A stretch of DNA of 64,000 nt from Faucicola osloensis_B (lineage in GTDB: Bacteria > Pseudomonadota > Gammaproteobacteria > Pseudomonadales > Moraxellaceae): assembly GCA_964211495.1 (NCBI GenBank), contig CAXORL010000001.1, positions 1,178,001 through 1,242,000 of the forward strand, given 5' to 3'. Position numbers and translations under genes: made by a program. Positions 34,511 to 42,304 of this stretch are shown here, piece by piece; within the stretch, counting starts at the first letter, position 1; each line of letters opens with the position of its first letter. A model generated the notes under the pieces. The model worked only from the letters and a program-made list of their open reading frames with translations. It did not search any database and was not told the origin of the DNA.

Positions 34511-34879
34511 GAGTTTTTTGTTAAGTAAGTTTTGCCCGTACCAAAATACCAGTCCAATTGCATGGCACAGCATGCCAATGATTAATGCCCACCACGCTTT
34601 ATTACTAACGCAGCCAGCCGACAAATCCCAAAAGAATACGAAAAACGAAAGTCCGCACGCTCCGACAAACAGCAGTGCCCAATCAGCGCCAAGCTGCTTT
34701 GTATCAATGTGCTTGCAAAGCCGTGCTTGCATCGCAATCAGAAAAAGTAGCAAAGACAGTGAGCAGCCAAACACTTTGATAAAATCAAGTATCGGCGAGG
34801 TGATGTAGATATAAGCAAATAATGCAACAATCAGCATGAGTGCAAATAACGCGCCTTGTTTTGTGACGATGAAGTTCAC
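34496..34879 (-). CDS. Four-TM membrane protein in lysis cassette
   Basis: A 127-residue protein with about four membrane segments (near residues 8-27, 30-49, 67-87 and 93-113). It begins with GTG, overlapping the stop of the holin-like gene by 4 bases (GTGA), and GAGGAGGA lies just upstream. Its position between holin and endolysin suggests a second holin, an antiholin or another lysis helper. No family recognised. Confidence 0.7.
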   Translation of the reverse strand: MNFIVTKQGALFALMLIVALFAYIYITSPILDFIKVFGCSLSLLLFLIAMQARLCKHIDTKQLGADWALLFVGACGLSFFVFFWDLSAGCVSNKAWWALIIGMLCHAIGLVFWYGQNLLNKKLKTAK

Positions 34880-35226
34880 TGCACATCCTCCTCTTTAATA
34901 CCCATTGCACCACGCATTTTTTTAGAAATGGCTTCTGGTAGTAATGCCACTAAGGTTGCCACTACGGTTTGCCCAGACGCTGCTAAAAATGCAGCTACCG
35001 CGGCAAGCTCAATACCAGGTATGTCCATTTTGGCTACTTTGATAGATAGCAGGGATAAAAAAACGCCGCTGATTATAGCGGCGCTTAGTTTGACTTTACC
35101 TTTGCTCACTCCGAGCTTTTCGTCAATGTGATTATCAGAGTAATAGCAGTAGCATGTACCGACAATCACCCCTAATGCAAACAGCCCCCACATTGCCAAG
35201 GCTGTTACTGTTAAGTCCTTTGGCAT
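34876..35226 (-). CDS. Holin-like membrane protein
   Basis: A 116-residue protein with about three membrane segments: residues 8-27, 48-63 and 73-95. The C-terminus is charged (ISKKMRGAMGIKEEDVQ), typical of holins, which form the inner-membrane hole that releases the endolysin. It lies first in a tight lysis cassette (holin-like, four-TM protein, endolysin) after a terminator at 35250. The good AGGAGG-type site sits before its ATG. Assigned from topology and context. Confidence 0.7.
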   Translation of the reverse strand: MPKDLTVTALAMWGLFALGVIVGTCYCYYSDNHIDEKLGVSKGKVKLSAAIISGVFLSLLSIKVAKMDIPGIELAAVAAFLAASGQTVVATLVALLPEAISKKMRGAMGIKEEDVQ

Positions 35227-35245
35227 TTACGCCTCCTAAAAAGTA

Positions 35246-35266
35246 AAAACCCACTCAATGAGTGGG
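35246..35266 (-). terminator. Leftward terminator between tail and lysis genes
   Basis: CCCACTC (35250-35256) pairs with GAGTGGG (35260-35266), with TTTTTAC on the leftward side. Confidence 0.8.
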
Positions 35267-35285
35267 CTTGTTTGTTTGCGATTGA

Positions 35286-35513
35286 TTAGACGCTATATTC
35301 TGTAAACGTCACGTTTGGCGCTTCTTCGAGCACCCTGCTTGTCACGCGGTCATAAAACACATTTTTACCGATATCCACCGAGCCAGTAAGTAGCACAACT
35401 GCCCCTGTTGGCATGGTTGCGATAAGTTTGCCGTCATCACGCACGCCGGTGATTGTCGCAAACGCACGTTCTTCTTGATTAAAAATCTGCTGAAACTGTG
35501 ATAATAAATTCAT
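35286..35513 (-). CDS. Small phage protein, probable tail-tip accessory
   Basis: A 75-residue protein (MNLLSQFQQIFNQEE, then ATITGVRDDGKLIATMPTGA) with a beta-rich, OB-like pattern. It is the last gene of the tail module, just before the terminator at 35250. The short beta barrel next to a hub protein is a common arrangement for tail-tip proteins, but no family is recognised. Its start is directly adjacent to the stop of the Tad2-like gene. Confidence 0.65.
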   Translation of the reverse strand: MNLLSQFQQIFNQEERAFATITGVRDDGKLIATMPTGAVVLLTGSVDIGKNVFYDRVTSRVLEEAPNVTFTEYSV

Positions 35514-35756
35514 TTAATCCTCATCTAAAATATACCAATCATCCGCTAATAACGCGTCACCGCCAATTTTAGTAAAATATTCCACCCCATCTACATTAGC
35601 GACAAGCCCAGTATAAAGTGCATCTGTAAAGCAAAGACCTACGCCACCCATTTCGACTTTTTCCACAAAATAAATGAAAACATCACCCCATGACTTACAA
35701 CTGACTTTTTTTCCATCTCTCAATGCAGGTAACACTTGCTCAAATAACATAGCCAC
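35514..35756 (-). CDS. DUF2829 / Thoeris anti-defence Tad2-like protein
   Basis: An 80-residue protein whose two ends match the DUF2829 pattern: FEQVLPALRDGKKVSCKSW at the start and ALLADDWYILDED at the end. Known Tad2 proteins of this family bind and sequester cyclic ADP-ribose-type signals and so block Thoeris (and some related) defence; that is family knowledge. Here it sits between the tail hub and a small tail gene, a typical place for a late accessory gene. It starts 3 bp after the upstream stop, so it is expressed in the late transcript. The middle part is more divergent, so activity needs a test. Confidence 0.7.
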   Translation of the reverse strand: MAMLFEQVLPALRDGKKVSCKSWGDVFIYFVEKVEMGGVGLCFTDALYTGLVANVDGVEYFTKIGGDALLADDWYILDED

Positions 35757-35759
35757 TCC

Positions 35760-37583
35760 TTAATTATCCAAATAACGGTCAATGTTGACTGTCTGCCACA
35801 CGGTAATTGCATCATTGTCGCGCCCAACGTCAAGCGATACGCCAGTGACAATCCCTTTCCATGCGCCTTCGGGGTCAGATATTTGCAGTATCTGTCCAAG
35901 CTCAACAAGTGGCATATTGTACTTATCAGCCACGCGCATTTTGAGCGTATAAAGTCCATGAGTGCCACTGTCCGATAATAGCTGTATGCCACGCGGTATC
36001 ACACAATCCCTATCCGTGTATAAATACCAATTCGCCACGGGTGCGATAAGGTTACGCCCTTCTCGGGCACGATACACTTCAGAGCCTTGCGTACGCCCGA
36101 TTAAGGTCACTGTGTTATAACGTGGGTTTACTCGTTTTTGGTCGCTGATTGACTGCACAACGCCCATCGGTATGACTAAATCAGCCGTGGCAGTCGCCAT
36201 TTCCCATGCAGGTTTTTTCCAACGAGGGATAATAGACAATTTAGGCTCTAAAGGGTCGCTAATCGCTTCAGCGCCGCACGCTTGGGCAATTTGGCTGATA
36301 ATACTAATCGGTGTTTGGTTGCTGGTATTTAGCGTACCTGCAGGTATCAGCCAGTCGGTCACCTCAAATTTATCAATACTAAAAGGCAAGTCCGCCAACT
36401 GCATATTGATAATTTGACTCGCGTACAAATCTTGATTAATCGTACCGCCTTGGCTGTGTGCGTAATCTTTGCCTAGTTGTGCCGTGATGCTGCGTCCACT
36501 AATGCTATACGAGTAATTGCCAAACACACGATTGCGGCTAATCTCCTCTGCGATAAAGCTATACGACACGCCATTGACTGTGACAATGACTAGCGGCTCA
36601 CTGCCCCGTGCTACGTCAAGCTTGGCTTTGACCTTTTGATATTGGCTATCGCTGATTTTGATACCACCCTGCCAGCAATAGCTATCAAGGTCAGTTTTGA
36701 TATTAAAATCAATCGGGTCAATCGCAATGCCGCCTAGTGTCGCGGTGACTGTATTTAACACAATATAACTCCGTAAGTCGGGGACAAATGCAGGGGCTTG
36801 GTCATGCCAACACGTTAAAGCCAGTGGCAGTTGTGATGATGGCAAACCATTACGCTTGCGGGTCAAAGACAGCGGTAAACGGCTCGATGGCGGTCTGATA
36901 CGACACGCACTAACTATCGGTGGTGGTGTATCATCGGGTATCGCATAATATCGCCACGGCACAGGCACCGCGTGCTGCGTACGTGTTTGACTGCGATTGC
37001 CAATAAACACACCATGCTCATTGTTAGTTAAGCTTGTCGCTAAACCAACTGCGTGCTGCTGCGACTCAAATTGCTGTTTATCAAAACTTACTACGCTTGC
37101 GCTATCATTGATTAATACAGTTGCAAGCCCAACCGTATCCGACACATTGACGTGTGTCGCATTAGCAATCAAAGCGTATTGATACCAGTAGTTATCAAAC
37201 TGCATTGCTAGATTGACAACATCGCCGTACTCAGTATCGGTGGCATTGCCGAGATTAACAAACGGCTTTAATAGCGACCAGTAGTCATCAGCGATATTAA
37301 CACCCATCTGACGATAAGCACGCGCAGTCTCAGCAATAGCGATAGCAAGCTGCAAATTGCTGTTACTCTTTGCAATGTCCACCGCTACTGCTGTATTGCC
37401 GCGCATGGCGACACTAACGCCTGACATCGTGCGCTTGACAGGTGGTCTTACTGGGTCAAGCGTGCCAAGCTTACGATTAAGCGTTAGCGGCAAAACATTA
37501 CTTGCTACGCGCTCACTGATTTTTCTAACAAGTGGCAATGGCAGTGCATTGGGTTTTACGGTGATGCCTGCCATGATTGCCAT
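35760..37583 (-). CDS. Tail hub / tail-tip protein
   Basis: A 607-residue structural protein. The first 260 residues contain four copies of a short motif LPLxLxRK/C (NALPLPLVRK, NVLPLTLNRK, SRLPLSLTRK, SQLPLALTCW). The C-terminal 330 residues have the look of a tail hub: DSYCWQGGIKISDSQY, SYSISGRSITAQLGK, ISIISQIAQACG, YRAREGRNLI and a late VTGVSLDVGRDND. Similar proteins form the baseplate hub around the tape measure end. It overlaps the preceding gene by 28 bp. No enzymatic motif seen. Confidence 0.72.
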   Translation of the reverse strand: MAIMAGITVKPNALPLPLVRKISERVASNVLPLTLNRKLGTLDPVRPPVKRTMSGVSVAMRGNTAVAVDIAKSNSNLQLAIAIAETARAYRQMGVNIADDYWSLLKPFVNLGNATDTEYGDVVNLAMQFDNYWYQYALIANATHVNVSDTVGLATVLINDSASVVSFDKQQFESQQHAVGLATSLTNNEHGVFIGNRSQTRTQHAVPVPWRYYAIPDDTPPPIVSACRIRPPSSRLPLSLTRKRNGLPSSQLPLALTCWHDQAPAFVPDLRSYIVLNTVTATLGGIAIDPIDFNIKTDLDSYCWQGGIKISDSQYQKVKAKLDVARGSEPLVIVTVNGVSYSFIAEEISRNRVFGNYSYSISGRSITAQLGKDYAHSQGGTINQDLYASQIINMQLADLPFSIDKFEVTDWLIPAGTLNTSNQTPISIISQIAQACGAEAISDPLEPKLSIIPRWKKPAWEMATATADLVIPMGVVQSISDQKRVNPRYNTVTLIGRTQGSEVYRAREGRNLIAPVANWYLYTDRDCVIPRGIQLLSDSGTHGLYTLKMRVADKYNMPLVELGQILQISDPEGAWKGIVTGVSLDVGRDNDAITVWQTVNIDRYLDN

Positions 37584-37882
37584 AACTCCTGTTGTTGCTG
37601 TAATGTTAAGTCAGTTGACGGGGTGACATAGTCCCACACCGCAGGCTCGTACTCTTTGTTATAGTCACGAGCTATAATTAAGTATTGCTTACTTGGGTCA
37701 AGGTTTTGTATTAAATAGTGACCGTTTGGTAGTGATTTTGCGGTTTGTACCCACAGCATCAATACAGTGTCAAAAATATAAATCTTACGACTAGCTGGCG
37801 CGCCGCCAACTGATACAATGCCATCGCCTTTGCCTGCAATGTAACCTTTATTTACTACTTTAAATAATGGCGCAATAATCAT
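37556..37882 (-). CDS. Small tail-associated beta-sandwich-like protein
   Basis: 108 residues (MIIAPLFKVVNKGY onward). The pattern GGAPASRKIYIFD, LPNGHYLIQNLDPSKQYLIIARD resembles Ig-like or carboxypeptidase-regulatory-like beta sandwiches found in tail tips. The ATG at 37882 overlaps the upstream stop as TAATG, so translation is coupled; a TTG at 37894 is less likely. Its 3' end overlaps the hub gene by 28 bp. Confidence 0.7.
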   Translation of the reverse strand: MIIAPLFKVVNKGYIAGKGDGIVSVGGAPASRKIYIFDTVLMLWVQTAKSLPNGHYLIQNLDPSKQYLIIARDYNKEYEPAVWDYVTPSTDLTLQQQQELWQSWQASP

Positions 37883-38733
37883 TAATACTCCCAAAAATCA
37901 GTTCGTACATACATATTGGAATTATACTCTTGCGATGTTGCATGATTGATAAAATTCATGTCACCTGTATCTATCATCTCATAGTTGTTTTTGTCAAAGG
38001 TAGATGGGGCATACATCGGCAGCAACCACACTTCATTTAAAGACTTTAAAAGCAATTGTGATAATATTAAATTTGTTGATTGTGTTGATTTACCGTCAAA
38101 CAGCGCAACAGGATTGGCATCAGCAACGCGGTTATTTTTAACATCTAAAATTTTTCCATTTGTGTACTGATTGGAATTTGCAGTGTCAAATATTCCACTC
38201 ATCCATGCCCCCCAAGCGCCACCTGAATGTTTTAGATAAATACCTTTGTCACCATTGCTATTTTTTGCAGTGTCGCCACACAAAAAGTAAGCCCCTGCTC
38301 TAGTGTTATCTGAGCCTCCTTGCACGGCTAATCCGTTAAAAAAACAGATGCCGCGTTTTGTTGCAAGTAATACCCATTTGCCATTAGAGTTAGCGACAGC
38401 ATATTTAAACGGCGTGCTGCATTGCAATTTGACATCACCATTATCAATAGCTGTCATATTTGTTAATACTTGGGCAGTAACTTGTTGTCCCGTGTCGCTT
38501 GACATTTTTAAGTAAAAATCTTGCTCTGCAGACACAGGCGGGCGTAATACTTTAACGCCCGCCTGTAAATCCTCAAACGGCAATGACCATCCAGCGCTTG
38601 GCTTCGTACCGTAACCCGTCACTAGACATGCTTTAAAAATCGTTGAGACGCAGCCTGCAGACTTATCAAGTTTTGGGGCATTTGCATCGTCCCAACGATA
38701 GACGCTGACAGGTAATTTTTCTAGGTTTAACAT
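37882..38733 (-). CDS. Phage tail protein of unknown detail
   Basis: A 283-residue, soluble, beta-rich protein (MLNLEKLPVSVYRWDDANAPKLD). Its start lies 11 bp after the 1185-aa gene and its stop overlaps the next start, so it belongs to the tail-tip operon. Glycine- and aromatic-rich stretches such as GGAWGAWMSGIFD suggest a receptor-proximal or baseplate role. No named family recognised. Confidence 0.7.
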   Translation of the reverse strand: MLNLEKLPVSVYRWDDANAPKLDKSAGCVSTIFKACLVTGYGTKPSAGWSLPFEDLQAGVKVLRPPVSAEQDFYLKMSSDTGQQVTAQVLTNMTAIDNGDVKLQCSTPFKYAVANSNGKWVLLATKRGICFFNGLAVQGGSDNTRAGAYFLCGDTAKNSNGDKGIYLKHSGGAWGAWMSGIFDTANSNQYTNGKILDVKNNRVADANPVALFDGKSTQSTNLILSQLLLKSLNEVWLLPMYAPSTFDKNNYEMIDTGDMNFINHATSQEYNSNMYVRTDFWEY

Positions 38734-38744
38734 ACTGTTATCTC

Positions 38745-41700
38745 CTAAGCTGTGATTTCGGTGGTATCACCGAATAAATACTGCTCAAAGCCATCCGTAC
38801 CCGTTGGTGGATTCGGGTTTGGCTGTACCGCACACAACACCCACACGGGCATGAGCGTTCCCCACGTGTTAAATCGGATAACGTCTTGCACAGCCCACGG
38901 CGTGTCCGTACCAAACGCCCGCTTATCAATGGTAAAATACGGCTTGTTTGTTGCTGGGTTAATCGGTGCCAAATTGGTCAATGTGTCAAACCTACCGACA
39001 AAGCCCAGTGCTTGACTATATAACTCAAACTGACTGCTAGACGTAAACTTAATCATCCATCTATCGGTAATCGCCCCGTCATCTGTTAAAACCATCGGGT
39101 AATCGGTAAGTTTTAACTTGTTAAGCAACTGCTCGCCCACTGGCGTATCTTGCCACACGTTATTCCATGCCCTTTGAGTAAAAGGCACAGACACGCGCAC
39201 GGCTAAATCATCACCAATGAGCAGGCTTGATACATAAGTATCCTCGGTAGGATAATTGCGATTAGCTGCAAACAGTAGCGATAACGTGCCATCGATGTCT
39301 AAATCGACAACACGGTTACGCTGCTCTTGCGCGTGGGTTGCTTTAAGCGGCATTTTGTACGATGACAAATCAATGCTAGGCTTAAAGGTAATCGTGCCAG
39401 CATCTAAATCATAATCCCACAACTCACCCAGCACAGGCTTGTTGTCTGCGTCAACGAGGCTAATACGGTCAACATCATTGCGTGATAGATTAATCGTTTG
39501 ACCACCTGTAAACGCCGAGCCTAGATTGTCAGTTTGGGCATTGCGGATTAGGATACTATCACCGCGTCTGAAGATAGGCACGCGCCCGTCTTGCGGTAGT
39601 CGCACCGTGTCGATTTTAACTACGCCGCTATCAATAGGTAGATAAGTGTAAGCATCGGCGTTATAAGTGATTGTCTCCGCAAATACGGGTATCGGCTGCC
39701 ATGTTTTACCGCCGCTATCGGTTGACGCGTCATACCAAGGCTGCTGTTTTACTTGGTCAGTAATATCTACCTTTTTGCCAAATTTGACCGTTGCTACACC
39801 GTACTCAAAGTCCACCATGCCTGTGGCAAGCGTGCCTGTGATTACACCGCTATACGCTGATGATGCGGTTATTTTTGTACCATCAATCGCGGTAGCACGG
39901 ATTTGCAAGCTACCTGCACGAATTGGGGCGGCAGGCGTACGAAAGGTCGCTTGTGATACGGGGTTGCCATCAATAGAGGTGACAAGCGAGCGCACAAATG
40001 GGGATTGTCCATCTTTCCACGACCAGTTTTTTAACGTACCGATACCCGTTTGATAGTTAATCACGCCCGATGTAACCGCGCTGCCAGTGGCGGTATTTAG
40101 GTCAGTATATAAACTGCCCCCTCTATCAAAATAGGTTTTATTGCCCCAGGTAAAGTTAACCGCACCTGGCGCAATCACCTCTTGCGCTGTTGGCAACAAA
40201 TCAATCTCGATAGTGTCCGATTTAAGATTTTCGGTGACTTGATTATTAGGCGTTGCTGTAAAAAAGCTTGCAGCAATCCCACCATTAAAAGCGGCATCTT
40301 TTGTCACTTTAGCGGTGTATGGTAGTAACGCCATGCCCCAAATGTTATAGCTATAAATCGTCTCATACACCGACACTTTGACGGTGGGGGTAAACTTAAC
40401 CTCTGCTGTCGTGTAGTTGACTGTACCGATCACTTTGTTGTCTTTGTCGATGATATTACCATTGCCATCATCGCTGACTGATATAACCGCCGACTTGTTG
40501 TTACTGTTTACAACATAATTTACCGCATATCTCAGATTAACCGTGCCAGCCATTAGCGGCGCATCACCCAAATCAATGGTCACTTTGCCATCGGCTTCGA
40601 CTAATGGGCTATCAATAGTAACATTGGTCTTATCGCCTTTGGCGTAAGTCACAGTCACATCAAGCACACCTGCAGGATGATTAAAGCTACTGCCCGTATC
40701 AATTAAAATACGCTTGGTATTGGGGTCATACTTGCCCGTCCAGTTGCCTGTAATCGCACCGCCGACTGTGCCTTGTGCTGTTTTGGCTACGCCATCATTC
40801 CACGCCAAACGAATGCTTGACGGGGCTGTATCGTTGGCAAGTTGTAAGATTAACTTTGCAGTAGCGGCAGTATTAGCGCGGTTAAAGTAAGTTGCACGCG
40901 TCCCCCAGCTCCACAGAATTGACGATCCAATATCGGGTAAATTGCTGATACTGATTTGCGCTGTCCCTGTCGTAAAATTAACATTACCAGAGCCGTGTTG
41001 TGATGATGCACCACGTAAAACGCCTGAGCCGTCATCTTTGAGCGTGTACCATTTACCCAGCGAGCGGTAGCTAACTTGTAGCGTCCCAACCGCAGGGGCA
41101 GGGTTGATGTTTAGCGTATAGCTGCTTGACTGGCTATTAATGTCAACGGGCGTACTTGCGGTATTGGCAACTTTTAATTCAGCAGATGCCGCGTGAAATG
41201 TTGCAGTAGATAAGTTACCGCCAAAGGTTGGCTCATTAATCGTTGCAAAGCCGCTTGCATAGTCAATCGTGCCGATTTGCGCTGTGTTATAGATTAACGC
41301 GCCGCCTTTGTCAGTGATGCCATTACCCGTTCCGCTAATTTTAAGCGTGCCAGGCGTTATCGCGTTTCCAAAGTAAATCGTGCTGATTGTCCCTGCGCTG
41401 TGGTTGCGATTGATAGACAATGATACATTGCCGTCACTCGCTGTACCGTCAAATAGAGTCTGCGTCTGCCCTGCGGCTGTCAAGTCAATCAGTGGCGTGC
41501 TAATCTGATTAGTAGGCACCAATTTTTCCATCAAGCTTGTTACCTTGCATTGCATGGCGTCTTTAGCAATCGCAGCGGCTAATGGTTTAACCCCGTAGTA
41601 TTGCGCAGCGTCCGCAACGGCTGTTTCTCGCACCTTGCACGGGGCATTAGCATAACCTTCGACCGGATAGTCAACTCCCACAAAATCAGCGATGAGTTTT

Positions 41701-42302
41701 GCGCTAATTTCAAGTTGTACGACCTGTTTTTTAAAGGTCTTTGAACCTGTGGTAAAAGTGCGTACTTCTGACTTCACAATACGGGTGATTTGCACATATT
41801 GCTCAGCTTTTGGGTAACCTGCTTTGTCTTGTCGCAAACAATACACATCGCCCACAAACGGCAAGCTTTCATCTTCGCTGATATAGACTTGCACAACGCG
41901 GCTGTCTTTGGCTTGCGTTGACATTAGCGTCATGTTTGATTCAATCGTGGCGATATTGTATGCCTCGATACGCTTTAAAATCTCAGCGCGTGACTCACCA
42001 AACCGCGTAGCCTCAAACATCAAATAGCTAACAGTCGGGTCGCTTGGTGGCTTGGTGATTGCAGCAAACGCACCGATTAACGGCTCGTCATCTGCACGCA
42101 ATACGCCCATGTATTCCAAGACAGCATAAAACGCGCCATTGACACGGGCAATGCTAGATATCGGCTGAAATAACTCGTTAAGCGCACCTGTTAACGGCGT
42201 GCCTAGTGGCATACCGCCACCATCGTCAGTCTGCGTCAAACGCTCAGACGGATAGATTTTTAAATCTTGCTGATTTACTTTTGTTTTAAGTGCTGTTGAC
42301 AT
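38745..42302 (-). CDS. Large modular tail-tip/baseplate protein with internal repeats
   Basis: A 1185-residue beta-rich protein directly downstream of the tape measure gene (2 bp gap), the place of distal tail or baseplate proteins. It contains at least four related modules of the form GTLxVxY...DDGxGxL...GTVxYxTG, starting near residues 319 (GTLKISGTGNG), 405 (GTLQVSYRSLG), 586 (GTVNLRYAVNY) and 799 (GSLQIRATAID), with a partial one near 730. These look like tandem adhesin-type beta domains. The N-terminal 200 residues appear structural. No catalytic or chaperone motif is visible. Confidence 0.75.
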   Translation of the reverse strand: MSTALKTKVNQQDLKIYPSERLTQTDDGGGMPLGTPLTGALNELFQPISSIARVNGAFYAVLEYMGVLRADDEPLIGAFAAITKPPSDPTVSYLMFEATRFGESRAEILKRIEAYNIATIESNMTLMSTQAKDSRVVQVYISEDESLPFVGDVYCLRQDKAGYPKAEQYVQITRIVKSEVRTFTTGSKTFKKQVVQLEISAKLIADFVGVDYPVEGYANAPCKVRETAVADAAQYYGVKPLAAAIAKDAMQCKVTSLMEKLVPTNQISTPLIDLTAAGQTQTLFDGTASDGNVSLSINRNHSAGTISTIYFGNAITPGTLKISGTGNGITDKGGALIYNTAQIGTIDYASGFATINEPTFGGNLSTATFHAASAELKVANTASTPVDINSQSSSYTLNINPAPAVGTLQVSYRSLGKWYTLKDDGSGVLRGASSQHGSGNVNFTTGTAQISISNLPDIGSSILWSWGTRATYFNRANTAATAKLILQLANDTAPSSIRLAWNDGVAKTAQGTVGGAITGNWTGKYDPNTKRILIDTGSSFNHPAGVLDVTVTYAKGDKTNVTIDSPLVEADGKVTIDLGDAPLMAGTVNLRYAVNYVVNSNNKSAVISVSDDGNGNIIDKDNKVIGTVNYTTAEVKFTPTVKVSVYETIYSYNIWGMALLPYTAKVTKDAAFNGGIAASFFTATPNNQVTENLKSDTIEIDLLPTAQEVIAPGAVNFTWGNKTYFDRGGSLYTDLNTATGSAVTSGVINYQTGIGTLKNWSWKDGQSPFVRSLVTSIDGNPVSQATFRTPAAPIRAGSLQIRATAIDGTKITASSAYSGVITGTLATGMVDFEYGVATVKFGKKVDITDQVKQQPWYDASTDSGGKTWQPIPVFAETITYNADAYTYLPIDSGVVKIDTVRLPQDGRVPIFRRGDSILIRNAQTDNLGSAFTGGQTINLSRNDVDRISLVDADNKPVLGELWDYDLDAGTITFKPSIDLSSYKMPLKATHAQEQRNRVVDLDIDGTLSLLFAANRNYPTEDTYVSSLLIGDDLAVRVSVPFTQRAWNNVWQDTPVGEQLLNKLKLTDYPMVLTDDGAITDRWMIKFTSSSQFELYSQALGFVGRFDTLTNLAPINPATNKPYFTIDKRAFGTDTPWAVQDVIRFNTWGTLMPVWVLCAVQPNPNPPTGTDGFEQYLFGDTTEITA

Positions 42303-42304
42303 GC

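Noticed and set aside
34471..34578. N-terminal extension of the endolysin frame
   Set aside because: It crosses the terminator hairpin 34487-34510 and overlaps the preceding gene; GGAG lies directly before the ATG 34470.
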